64,000 nucleotides of DNA from Hydrangea macrophylla (taxonomy: Eukaryota; Streptophyta; Magnoliopsida; Cornales; Hydrangeaceae): assembly GCA_033977485.1 (NCBI GenBank), contig CM066991.1:129103999-129167998 (forward strand). Reading direction: 5' to 3'. A program made the translations under genes and the position numbers. The notes below the pieces were generated by a model. It was not told where the DNA came from and did not search any database. It worked only from the letters and a program-made list of their open reading frames with translations. This document shows, piece after piece, positions 57,101-64,000 of the stretch (within the stretch, counting starts at the first letter, position 1; the number at the start of each line of letters is the position of its first letter).

Positions 57101-57157
57101 CTTCGCCTCGAAATGAGTTCCGCCCGCCGCCGGGGCCGACAATCCTCCGCCAGCCAT
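41362..57157 (-). CDS. STP13: STP13-like H+/hexose symporter, 5 exons, giant third intron
   Basis: Encodes 539 aa closely resembling plant STP13 (high-affinity plasma-membrane hexose/proton symporter linked in other species to pathogen response and sugar retrieval). Exons: 57157-57022, 56031-55715, 54333-54209, 42916-42625, 42111-41362; every junction is GT-AG and keeps frame (phases 1, 0, 2, 0). Visible features: MAGGG start; [12 protein letters not shown]1 [14 protein letters not shown] with proton-site Asp41; lid Cys74 (SNYCKYD) and partner Cys446 (AMLCHF); TM4 Arg139; intact GCGVGFANQ glycines; [50 protein letters not shown]. The C-terminal tail is about 20 residues longer than usual, ending GNIDI. 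The intron after NYGTAK is 11,292 bp, caused by a copia element and nested insertions, yet the coding sequence is unbroken. Whether the intron is spliced efficiently cannot be told. Confidence 0.93.
42625..42916 (-). CDS. STP13: STP13-like exon 4
   Basis: Codes residues 193-290 from [10 protein letters not shown] through [10 protein letters not shown] to IIAVALQ. Acceptor ATCACAG, donor GTTAAG, phase 0; the following intron is 513 bp. Confidence 0.92.
43626..43878. mobile_element. Stowaway-like MITE in STP13 intron 3
   Basis: About 253 bp with degenerate inverted ends TTCCTTCCGTCCTATT (left) and CTCCCTCCATTCTATT (right, reversed), flanked by TA. The Stowaway consensus is CTCCCTCCGT. Non-coding. 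Confidence 0.7.
44239..44852 (-). repeat. 3' LTR of intronic copia element
   Basis: First 260 bases match 53676-53940 (TAAATATGCATCACA, GTGCTTCGAA, CTAAATCCCA, GACTTAGAGAGGGAAA). The inner end near 44852 is approximate. Confidence 0.65.
45053..45763. repeat. Paired palindrome clusters, CCGAGCGCTCGAGCC type
   Basis: The first cluster, 45053-45100, follows GCTTTGCTAAA. The second, 45726-45763, follows TTTTCTGCTAAA. The same leading phrase precedes a different palindrome at 505-540. Confidence 0.75.
46220..46445. repeat. 129-bp tandem repeat in solo LTR
   Basis: Units begin at about 46220 and 46349 (ATCTTG..TGAGTCG), the second incomplete. Each contains several copies of GTTGTTAAAGCAC-like words. 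The open frame across it reflects the repeat. Confidence 0.75.
47192..48660 (-). pseudogene. pol: Copia reverse transcriptase and RNase H, decayed
   Basis: Reading the minus strand from 48660: the RT start ([29 protein letters not shown]), the catalytic YIDD motif at about 48003-48018 ([12 protein letters not shown]), the connection [11 protein letters not shown]...VVGLTSR...SNPG at 47589-47825, the RNase H motif [11 protein letters not shown] near 47520, and [10 protein letters not shown] at the C-terminus near 47250. Several stops and shifts interrupt it, so it cannot make an enzyme. Confidence 0.85.
48690..50340. mobile_element. Unclassified insertion in copia linker, AATCGATT-rich
   Basis: Separates the integrase-side linker from the RT start of the copia remnant; copia-like sequence resumes on each side with the peptide SGST. 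The interior is AT-rich and non-coding, with GAACTGGTAAGACCAGGTCG near the left end. About twelve copies of (C)CAATCGATTG(G) fall in two clusters (49370-49495 and 49983-50105). Terminal repeats and a target duplication were not resolved, so class is unknown. Confidence 0.45.
49370..50105. repeat. Two clusters of CCAATCGATTGG palindromes
   Basis: Six copies or near copies in 49370-49495 and six in 49983-50105, separated by about 490 bases. Each contains the ATCGAT core or a one-base variant. Confidence 0.85.
50345..52090 (-). pseudogene. gag-pol: Copia gag and integrase, decayed
   Basis: On the minus strand from 52090: a gag fragment ([15 protein letters not shown], then [14 protein letters not shown]), the gag-pre-integrase segment ([20 protein letters not shown] near 51250), the zinc-binding CEFCLVGK, and the integrase core ([29 protein letters not shown] at 51066-50870). 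The integrase C-terminal part is at 50556-50825 ([18 protein letters not shown]) and the acidic linker at 50331-50552. Stops and frame changes separate the blocks. The best relatives are plant copia elements. Confidence 0.85.
52091..53657. other. Copia leader region, non-coding
   Basis: Between the gag remnant and the primer site. Contains a stretch rich in GGTCGGTTCGGT-like words (about 53040-53220), a common plant dispersed repeat, possibly a further insertion. No gene. Confidence 0.45.
53658..53673 (-). other. Primer-binding site of the copia element
   Basis: The minus strand reads TGCTATCAGAGCC a few bases after the LTR end; the canonical initiator-Met site is TGGTATCAGAGC, one substitution. 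Confidence 0.75.
53676..54131 (-). repeat. 5' LTR of intronic copia element
   Basis: 456 bp. In element sense it begins TGTTAATATTTTATGGG, a common copia LTR start, and ends GCATATTTACA. Followed on plus by the GAATC target duplication. Confidence 0.75.
54209..54333 (-). CDS. STP13: STP13-like exon 3, short
   Basis: 125 bp coding residues 152-192 plus two bases, [17 protein letters not shown] to NYGTA. The donor GTAAGT opens the 11.3-kb intron in phase 2. The corresponding sequence in STP gene 1 runs on without an intron here. Confidence 0.9.
54470..54690. repeat. GTTTGGTTACCAAAC-rich patch in STP13 intron 2
   Basis: Recurring direct and inverted copies of GGCCGTTTGGTTACCAAAC and CAAACGGC within about 220 bases, one a perfect 15-bp palindrome at 54640-54654. 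Probably a small foldback element; boundaries not resolved. Confidence 0.5.
55715..56031 (-). CDS. STP13: STP13-like exon 2
   Basis: Codes residues 46-151: [13 protein letters not shown], the lid, TM2-4, ending GVGFANQ. Acceptor ATACAG, donor GTTTGT, phase 0. Confidence 0.92.
56073..56367. mobile_element. Stowaway MITE in STP13 intron 1
   Basis: 295 bp with inverted ends CTCCCTCCGTCCCATAATAA and CTCCATCCCTCCCATAATAA (right end reversed), both continuing AGTGTCCAC, and flanked by TA on each side. Matches the Stowaway consensus. Non-coding; transposed by a Tc1/mariner-type enzyme elsewhere. Confidence 0.9.
57022..57157 (-). CDS. STP13: STP13-like exon 1
   Basis: Codes residues 1-45 plus one base: N-terminus and TM1. 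The donor is G|GTTATT, weaker than the consensus. Confidence 0.9.
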
Positions 57158-57335
57158 GACTCTGCTTTTATATCTGTATATATCAATGTGTGTATATATA
57201 TATATATATCCGTAAGAAGCTTATTAAAATGTGTTTTCTCCTGGATACTAAAAAGAAGAGACTTGACGATATAAGTGGAGAGAGATGAAAAGAGCTTATC
57301 TATACAGAGGCCAGAGGTGTTTATGTAGACAACGA

Positions 57336-57339
<4 letters not shown>

Positions 57340-57370
<31 letters not shown>
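57340..57370. repeat. (GA)n tract upstream of STP13-like gene
   Basis: About 15 GA repeats, 183 bp upstream of the start codon; CT in gene sense, similar in place to the tract before STP gene 1. Confidence 0.75.
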
Positions 57371-57371
<1 letters not shown>

Positions 57372-57657
57372 CGCGCACGAGATACGAAATGGATGATGTA
57401 TGGGGATGTAGGAAGCACCACCAGGATCTTTACACGTGTAACAAAAATACTAATGCCAACTGTTTTTGTTCCTCCTTGATGGAAAAGTATTGGTTGCAAC
57501 ACATGTAGAGATAATGTGGTATTCTAAATCAATTGTCTCCTATATTTTTAAAGGAATTTCATTCCACATCAACAAAAATTGCTATTCTCAATGTTCTATT
57601 TTATGTGTTTCTTTTGGGTAATCTAATTATTTTAGGGAACAAAAGGAATTTACACTT

Positions 57658-57935
57658 AGGGTGTGTTTGATAACTCAGTGGTGAAAATGAAAATATTCAG
57701 TACTTATTTTGTTTCAGTGCGTTTGATAACGTATCACTTAATTGAAAAAGCAGTCAAAAAATTACTGAAAACTTTAAGTGAAAAATTTCTACTGAAAATA
57801 ATCACTGAATGCAATTTATATTAGTACTTGAATTTTTTTTTTTAGTACTGTAAATTCAATCGCTTAAAATTTTCAGTACTTAAAATTTAGCACTTAATTT
57901 TCAGTACTTAATTTTCAGTTTTATCAAACGCACCT
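57658..57935. mobile_element. MITE with GGGTGTGTTTGATAA termini
   Basis: About 278 bp. The left end AGGGTGTGTTTGATAAC and the right end, reversed, AAGGTGCGTTTGATAAA are inverted matches. The interior has inverted copies of TCAGTACTTA and AAGTACTGAAAA. Target duplication unclear. Lies upstream of the STP13-like gene. Confidence 0.65.
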
Positions 57936-58249
57936 TTAATTTCTTTTTCTGTTTTGTTTTGTTTTGTTTTAATGTTGATTGCAAGAAAAAGTAGTTTGGA
58001 AAATTTAGTAAAATTTGCATACTAATTAAGTAAAGTGGACAAAATTTAGTGATGATATAGATGATGACATGGCGTACCCGTAACTAGTACGGCTAAGAGT
58101 AAATATTAGGTATCACGGTGATACCAACTAGGATTTTATCCCATACATGTTTTTAAATTTTGGTGAATTGACAAAATTTTTTAGTGAGTTGGACCCAAAA
58201 AAAAAATAGAAACCTATTGTTCAGTCCCTAATTAGCTAGTTTTTGTATA
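57936..58249. other. Intergenic, nothing recognised
   Basis: AT-rich sequence upstream of the STP13-like gene, between the MITE and palindrome locus C. No coding or terminal-repeat signal seen. Confidence 0.45.
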
Positions 58250-60560
58250 TTGAGTACATCTATTTTAGGTAGAGTTGAAATAAATCCCCTGATTGGTGTA
58301 GAAATCAGGATTTAGTCCTTTTCCCTAAATTAGTGTTTTTTTTATTACAATTATAACCCTTATCTGTTATATTCAGTAAGTATTTGAATGTATAATATTT
58401 TTGGATATTACCCATTACTGCAGAAGTGTAGGAGTCATGCAGTAATGGGTTCCTAAAATCTTGGTAGATCATTGTGACGCATTAAAACTCATAATAAGCG
58501 GATTCATAGGTTCATATACAATAATCGTTTTTGAAATATTCTGATTGAAGATTTCATATTTGTTCTTATCACATCTCTAGTGAAAAGGAGTAGCAGATCT
58601 GACTCTCTGGAGTTTTGTATGCAAGTTTGAAATTAGATTTTTGTGTTTGTGAGAAATTTGTCACATACAGTGTCAATTGTTATTTGTTTGATTATTAGCA
58701 ATCTTTGACTGTTATGTTACAGCGTTTTTATTTTGTAATTGCAGATTACTGGTTAACGTGGTGTGTTATGGAGAGTCAGATTCATTTAATATGCTCCTTT
58801 GGTGGTGATATATTTGTAGTTAGTGTTGATGATGGCTCTCGTTTTGGTGAAGTAATTACATCAGTAACTAGAAGATGGCCTGGGCTGAATGAAGATGAAT
58901 TGACACTGATATTCAATTGTGTGCCAAATTAATTGTGATGGTGACATATTTGTCACTTATCTGTTAACATGTGAGAATTTTGTGAAGAAGTGTGTTGTAT
59001 GTTGTATTGATATGTTAGTGTGACAAATTTCCCACTTGTTTTTGTCATGGTGCCAGTGTAATTGTACAGTAGATGCTAATGAGTTGTATACATAATATGC
59101 CTGAAACTTGCATCTGTTGTGTAAGATGTTTTCATTATGAGTTTGTATATAGAAAAAAAATTTGATTCTCTTTTATTTTTAGTAATTTTATATTATACCA
59201 GAAGTGGATGAGTTGTGTAGTTATGAACTCCTAAAATCAAGGAAGTTGATTGTGTATGCTTTAAATAGGAATTTTAACATAATATATGTAGATATAGGAT
59301 AAGGATCTAACAATAATTCAAAATATTTTGTATTCTAGAAAATTTCATCCATGTTTATATAACTGTACAAGCAAATATGTGATAAATTTGTCACTGAAAT
59401 ATATGTGTGTGCTATGTTTGAATTTCTTTTATTTTTAGTTCGTTATAATTATACTTGCAAGTTTGTGATAAATTTGTCACTGATATTCACTAGTGTGCCA
59501 AATTAATTGCGATGGTGACAAATTTATCACTCGCTTATTAACATATGAGAATTTTGTGAAGAAGTGTGTTGTATATTGTATTGATATATTAATGTGACAA
59601 ATATCAGAAGCAAGAATTTCCCACTTTTTATACAAACTCAATCATTCACACAAAGAGTAGATCCGAAATTTTAATACAAACCCAACCATAACAATTTTTA
59701 CGTCGCGAGTTCGAGTACAGATTTTGGTGAGAAATTTCTCACCTTTTTAGGAGCGACAAACTTTTGGTGAGAAATTTCTCACTTAAATTAGAAATGAAAA
59801 AAAAACACACACACACACACACAAAATTTTTTCCACCAAGCGACAAGCTTCTTCAATGAGCGAGCAAAAGTTTCTTGAAATTCGGATGCAAATCGCTCTA
59901 CTACTTCTCTTCGGTGAACTTTACTATCGCGTACTGGATGGATTTTTTCCTCTCCTTCAGTGACACAATCGCCTCGTTGATCATCTAATGTTTCACATAA
60001 CTAATTTAGAAACAAATAAAAATCTCACATTCACAGAAAACGTATACATACATTTATATACATATATATAGAAGTATATACATTAATATATCACCTCATC
60101 GTGTGGAAGATGAGCCCTAGACCGCATGTATGTGTATCAGTGTATATAACTGTAGATGATGAGAATCGAACCTCCTCGTACTAGTCTTGAACCTCCTGCA
60201 ACTTTTGGATGGAGAGAACGATCGAGGTCTCTGTCAATGAGATCGGAATCTTCCTCATTGGGTCTCTCGGCGACCTTGGATTTCTTTCCACGATCAGCGA
60301 CAATCTTTAGAAACCATAGCTCTTTGGTCTCCAGAATGGAGAGAGAGAGATAGAGAGAGATAGAGAGAAAGAGAGAGAGAGTGAGAGAGAGAGATTTGGA
60401 GGAATTTGTGAGATTTGCCATATATATATAATATATATAAAATACATATATCTATAACATAGGGGTATTTTGGTCCCTAAAATAAGTGAAGGACTAATTC
60501 TTACATTGTGTTACACTAGGGACCAATTTCTAAAAAGGTAGCTATAATGGGCTATATATT
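58250..60560. repeat. Palindrome-array repeat, locus C
   Basis: Non-coding and AT-rich. Eight near-perfect copies of GTGANAAATTTNTCAC start at 58649, 58941, 59020, 59379, 59465, 59515, 59727 and 59767. An internal duplication of about 115 bases links 58919-59035 with 59494-59611. The right end near 60460-60560 carries 'ggtattttggtccctaaaat' and 'actagggaccaatttctaaaaa', also present at the end of locus A (26260-26330). A GA-rich patch lies at 60335-60395. Boundaries are approximate and no terminal inverted repeat was proven. Confidence 0.6.
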
Positions 60561-62354
60561 AAGTATCCAAAAAAAAAAAAATCCTCTAAAAATATGAACC
60601 ATATAAATTCATACAAAATTTTTATTGGGTTGTGATACTACGTAAAATTCTACACCCGATTGTATTCAATATTTTTTCCAACGGCTAAGTAGTCTACTCT
60701 CTGTTTCTCTCTCTATATTATCCCATGTGTGTAATATTCGTGGGACTGTGTGAAGACGGTGGGTTTGGCCAATGGCCCTGTGTGAAAGCGAAAGTTGCCA
60801 ATTTCGTTTGGTTACGTTATGGGGCCATTTTATTAGTTTAGAGATACAAAAATATCATATTCCAAAAATTACTGGACAGTGACTTCTTTTGGCTACTAAC
60901 GGTGCGACCCAGTCCACAGTATATAACCAAAACCAAGACATAGATTAAACAAGGTAAAGGGAAATTATTCAATGAATCCGTTACACTATATCATTATACT
61001 GATATTGTGTGATGTCTAATTATATGGACTTATGTGGCCATTAAAATTAGGAGGTTATGTCAAGTGGTAAAGGATGTGCTCATGGAAGTAGGGCACCATG
61101 ATTTATTGTCATGCAATTTTATCTTGGTGATCACATGGCTCTATGTTATTGGGGTGTCACATCCAAGGGCGGAACCAAGAATTTGTCTTTGGGAGTGGCG
61201 AGTTACTAAGTAGGCTACTTAATAAAGACTCGCGTGGGTTTGTAGACAGTGCCTTTGAGGCAATTTTTTTGATCTATTTATGCATATTTGTGGGATGAAT
61301 TTTTATATCAGAAAGATTAGAAATTTATTATGTGATATTTTTATTTTAATATTTTTTTTGCCTAAATTGACAGTTGGCGGGGGTCTAGAATATATTTATA
61401 AGTGTTTGTAAAAAGTGTTTGTCACTCAAATATTACTTTATACTCTTCACCGTGCAAGACTCCCACAATTGTAGCCAAAAATTTCTAATGAGGTGACCTA
61501 CAATGCTATAATTGGGTGTCCTTATGAGCCGTCTAATAGTTAATCTCATACAAATATCTGATTCCAAAAATTATTGCACAGTGACTTTTTCTATACTTTT
61601 TTGGGTTCATAGATAAAAATTTAAGATATACTTAAAACAATAGCAGATTCCAATATGAACAGTGGCTTAAAATGTTACTAGATCTTAAACCTACTAGAGT
61701 ACGGGTGTTGGAAACACGTACGCGATTGTATGCTTTCGTAATGATCAGGAGTACGTAGAGCTACTAGCCAACTACATCCGAAAAAATAAATAAATAAAGA
61801 TATTTGGGGTACTACACCAAATTCTATCTCTCTCTTAGTGTTATTGTGAGTGCCACCACTGCAGACCCCACAATAACACTAGCGTGCCACCACTGTAGAC
61901 CCCACAATAATACTAGGAAAGAGATAGAGTGTAGGTGTGAGTGTTAGTAAAATTTGTTAATGTCCCTAACATTATTGATAAATAAATACGCAATGGTTGT
62001 ATGATGTGGAAATTATTTTTTATTAAGAGGAGAGATGACAAATTTGTAATTCTTCACAGGTTTAGAGTTCAGCTGCAAGCCTATTCTCTTTAACAACTAA
62101 ATTTACATGCTGAACCAATACATTGAAAAATATTTATTTGATGATTGCATAAGCAACGTGAATGTGCACATGTGCTAGCCTATGATTAAAGTTTAGGACC
62201 ACAAATCTTATATAAGCCATTTCACACTGCTCTTCACAACCAATATGAGACAAAGGTCTCTTTCAAGCTTTTAAAGCACTTCTCAAAAACTAGAGACAGA
62301 AACCCATTCGCTTTGAAAAATAACCAAAGGACTTAAAAATAATACATTTTGTTA
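60561..62354. other. Intergenic, minor repeats only
   Basis: A short direct repeat (TTCCAAAAATTA..ACAGTGACTT) occurs near 60860 and 61562. A small foldback with a 34-bp tandem unit (GTGCCACCACTG.AGACCCC) lies at 61824-61930, ends TCTATCTCTCTCTTAGT and CTAGGAAAGAGATAGAG. No gene. Confidence 0.5.
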
Positions 62355-62453
62355 ATAACTACCTGCAATAATTTCCTACTCAGACTTAGAGTGAAAACAA
62401 AGCATATTAGCTGAGTTTGATTGAGTCACTTGAACATTTTGAACTGGATAGAG
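62355..62453 (-). pseudogene. Copy of the STP13 3'-UTR segment
   Basis: About 100 bases match 41170-41269 downstream of the STP13-like stop codon, sharing CTGCAATAATTTC, AGAGTGAAAACA and GAGTCACTTGAAC in order and in the same orientation. Neither side continues the match. It marks the 3' end of a further STP copy on the minus strand, whose body would have lain to the right, where the gag-only element now sits. Confidence 0.65.
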
Positions 62454-62792
62454 ACAGGGATGCATCTAGGAATTTGGAGTGGGGAGCTTTGGATGGGTAA
62501 AGGGGTAGCGAGTTCATGGGGGTTCGAGGGTAGCACTCCTGAGCTGATATATATTTTTTTTTTTGGATCTATTCACACATTTTTTGGACGGATGAAGGAA
62601 TTAGAAAAGTTAATACTGATCGGTACAAAATGTACAATAAAATTAAGTAACACATTGTCACTACAAATTGAGACCAAGAAATTGAGTTTTTCATATGTGG
62701 GAGGGTTTAAGTGTAAAATAGGAAACGTTTGAATTTGGGTCTTGGGAGAGGATCTTAAATTAAAAAAATATATGTATTTTTAGGGTACGTAT
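62454..62792. other. Repeat-derived spacer
   Basis: Sequence between the UTR relic and the LTR, with a phrase (GGGAGCTTTGG, GTAGCGAGTTCATGGGGGTT) partly like 61165-61220. No gene. Confidence 0.35.
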
Positions 62793-63460
62793 TGATACAC
62801 CCAAAAATGACTCCATCTTATCACCGAGCGGTTCAAATCAGCAGTTAGTCCATGCCTCAGGAAAATTATGCACAACTCCTCAGAAGTATCAGCCCGAGCG
62901 GTTTATTCTACTCATCATCCCGAGCGGCTCATCTATGACCTGGCCAACAGGTCGGAAAAACCGCACAGGCACATCCCACCGCGGGAACAGCTCATCCGGG
63001 CCCACAGGCTTGATCCCGAGCATTACGGACAGTTTCCTACTCAAGCTAGAAGACTAATGGAAAGTGCACACTATTTCCTAATCCAATTAGGAAATCCCCA
63101 TAATTAATGTCAATCTACATCAATAGGATTATATTTCCTTATCCATGTATGAGTAGGTCTCTTACATATATAAAAGAGACCTCTCACCCCCCATTGAAGG
63201 GGCCGCCAACTCTTTAGTCTACACACCACCTCTATAAAATTCACCATTATACGCATACTCCCGGCCGGTATTACTGGTAGTGCCGCCCCTCTTTGTTGGT
63301 TCACCAAGCCCGCCGGTGATCTGCTAGCGAACGTGCTCAGACACACCCGTGGACGTAGGTACCTTCATTAACAGGGCCGAACCACATACAAAAAATAGTC
63401 TCTCACTCTCTCTCTCCTTGAATAGCTTTACTTTATTCTTACCAATTTTTGACATCATCA
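62793..63460 (+). repeat. 5' LTR of gag-only element copy 2
   Basis: 668 bp, homologous to the reverse complement of 5086-5729. The open frame at 62868-63107 ends in the same peptide LIQLGNPHN as in copy 1 but lies within the LTR. Confidence 0.88.
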
Positions 63461-63522
63461 GTTTGGCGTCGTCTGTGGGAAACGACAAGTCTTCTCATTA
63501 ACAAATTTCTCAACTGATCGTC

Positions 63523-64000
63523 ATGCCACCAAAGAAGAGTAAGAAGGCTGACCAGCAGTCCGACCGGGATGTTCCTCCGGCCCCGGCACTGGCTGCGGCA
63601 GTCATGACATCTGAGCATATCACCGCAACCCTCACACAACTCCTGGAGGGCCAGCGTCAAATCCAGCAACAGATCGAAGCCCTGCTAGCCCAGCAAAGCG
63701 GTCCTCCAGGGGCCGGGAAACGACCCGGGAACGTTGCGTATGGTCAGGAACCGATCTTGACCAAACAACGTGCCCGAGCCAACCCGTCCCGTGTTGAGGA
63801 TGCCAGAGACATCAACAGTGGGCGTGCTGCCCGAAAGGAAAGGCGAGAGCATATGGCCAGGGAATCAGTCCAGGGCCACTCGGTCAAGAGCCGAGTTGTC
63901 CCTAGGCGAACGATTACCCAAAGTCATAGCCGAGCCCGATCCCAGAGGACAGCACACCACCATGAAGAAGAAGCCCCTTCCAACGACCCGACTGATCCCT
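63523..64000 (+). CDS. gag: Retrotransposon gag, partial at window edge
   Basis: Open frame from ATG at 63523 to the window end (159 codons), starting MPPKKSKKADQQSDRDVPP. It aligns throughout with the gag of copy 1, including the Gln-rich segment LLEGQRQIQQQIEALLAQQ and the conserved ANPSRVEDARDINS. No stop so far. The C-terminal gag fold lies beyond the window. Shared frame conservation between the copies suggests the N-terminal extension is real protein rather than chance. Confidence 0.85.
   Translation, partial: MPPKKSKKADQQSDRDVPPAPALAAAVMTSEHITATLTQLLEGQRQIQQQIEALLAQQSGPPGAGKRPGNVAYGQEPILTKQRARANPSRVEDARDINSGRAARKERREHMARESVQGHSVKSRVVPRRTITQSHSRARSQRTAHHHEEEAPSNDPTDP

Larger units (their letters stand above)
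62793..64000 (+). mobile_element. Gag-only LTR retrotransposon, copy 2, cut by window end
   Basis: 5' LTR 62793-63460 begins TGATACACCC and ends ACATCATCA. A primer-site-like TGGCGTCGTCTGTGGGAA follows, then the leader and gag from 63523. It is the same family as 1998-5729 in opposite orientation. The interior beyond 64000 is unseen, so whether this copy also lacks pol is unknown. Confidence 0.88.

Noticed and set aside
62868..63107. 79-aa frame sharing LIQLGNPHN with 5442-5702
   Set aside because: Shared because both are LTR copies; the upstream parts of the frames are shifted relative to each other.

Overview
This window is nuclear DNA from a flowering plant, most likely a eudicot. It has spliced genes with GT-AG introns, AT-rich intergenic DNA and dense LTR retrotransposons, MITEs and Helitron-type ends. 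No chloroplast, bacterial, phage or CRISPR feature was seen, and no tRNA or rRNA gene was found by eye. Species cannot be named from the sequence.

Three genes look intact, all on the minus strand. The first is a four-exon sugar transport protein (STP) gene at 12.45-16.03 kb, coding 502 aa. The second is a two-exon phytocyanin (GPI-type blue copper protein) gene at 30.15-39.33 kb, coding 184 aa, with an 8.6-kb intron. The third is a five-exon STP13-like hexose/proton symporter gene at 41.36-57.16 kb, coding 539 aa, with an 11.3-kb third intron. Relics show past local duplication: a broken STP exon 1 on the plus strand (29.47 kb), a phytocyanin C-terminus (29.6 kb) and an STP13 3'-UTR copy (62.36-62.45 kb). 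The locus looks like an eroded STP/phytocyanin cluster inflated by transposons.

Layout. 0-9.5 kb: LTR debris, a gag-only LTR element (1998-5729), a Helitron 3' end (about 5884) and a 2.8-kb solo LTR (6632-9463). 9.5-16.2 kb: the first STP gene. 16.2-29 kb: palindrome-rich non-coding repeats, a TTA-flanked MITE (18410-19033) and a young 4.4-kb non-autonomous LTR element (21622-26029, target repeat GTACC). 29-39.5 kb: relics, then the phytocyanin gene, whose intron holds a 2.4-kb non-coding copia-type element (32097-34501, target repeat GTACT), a Helitron-like stretch and a second TTA-flanked MITE. 39.7-40.6 kb: a tandem duplication. 41.4-57.2 kb: the STP13 gene, whose third intron contains a decayed 9.9-kb copia element (44239-54131, GAATC) that itself received a solo LTR (44882-47186, AATGT). 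58-60.6 kb: the richest palindrome-array repeat. 62.8-64 kb: a second gag-only element, running off the window on the opposite strand to the first.

The two transporters would import hexoses with protons at the plasma membrane; the phytocyanin would be anchored at the outer face of that membrane. No functional link between them is implied beyond proximity. The least familiar signals are (i) dispersed arrays of the 16-bp palindrome GTGANAAATTTNTCAC in four non-coding loci, and (ii) clusters of short palindromes that sit in similar places in several long LTR-like elements but differ in sequence from element to element.
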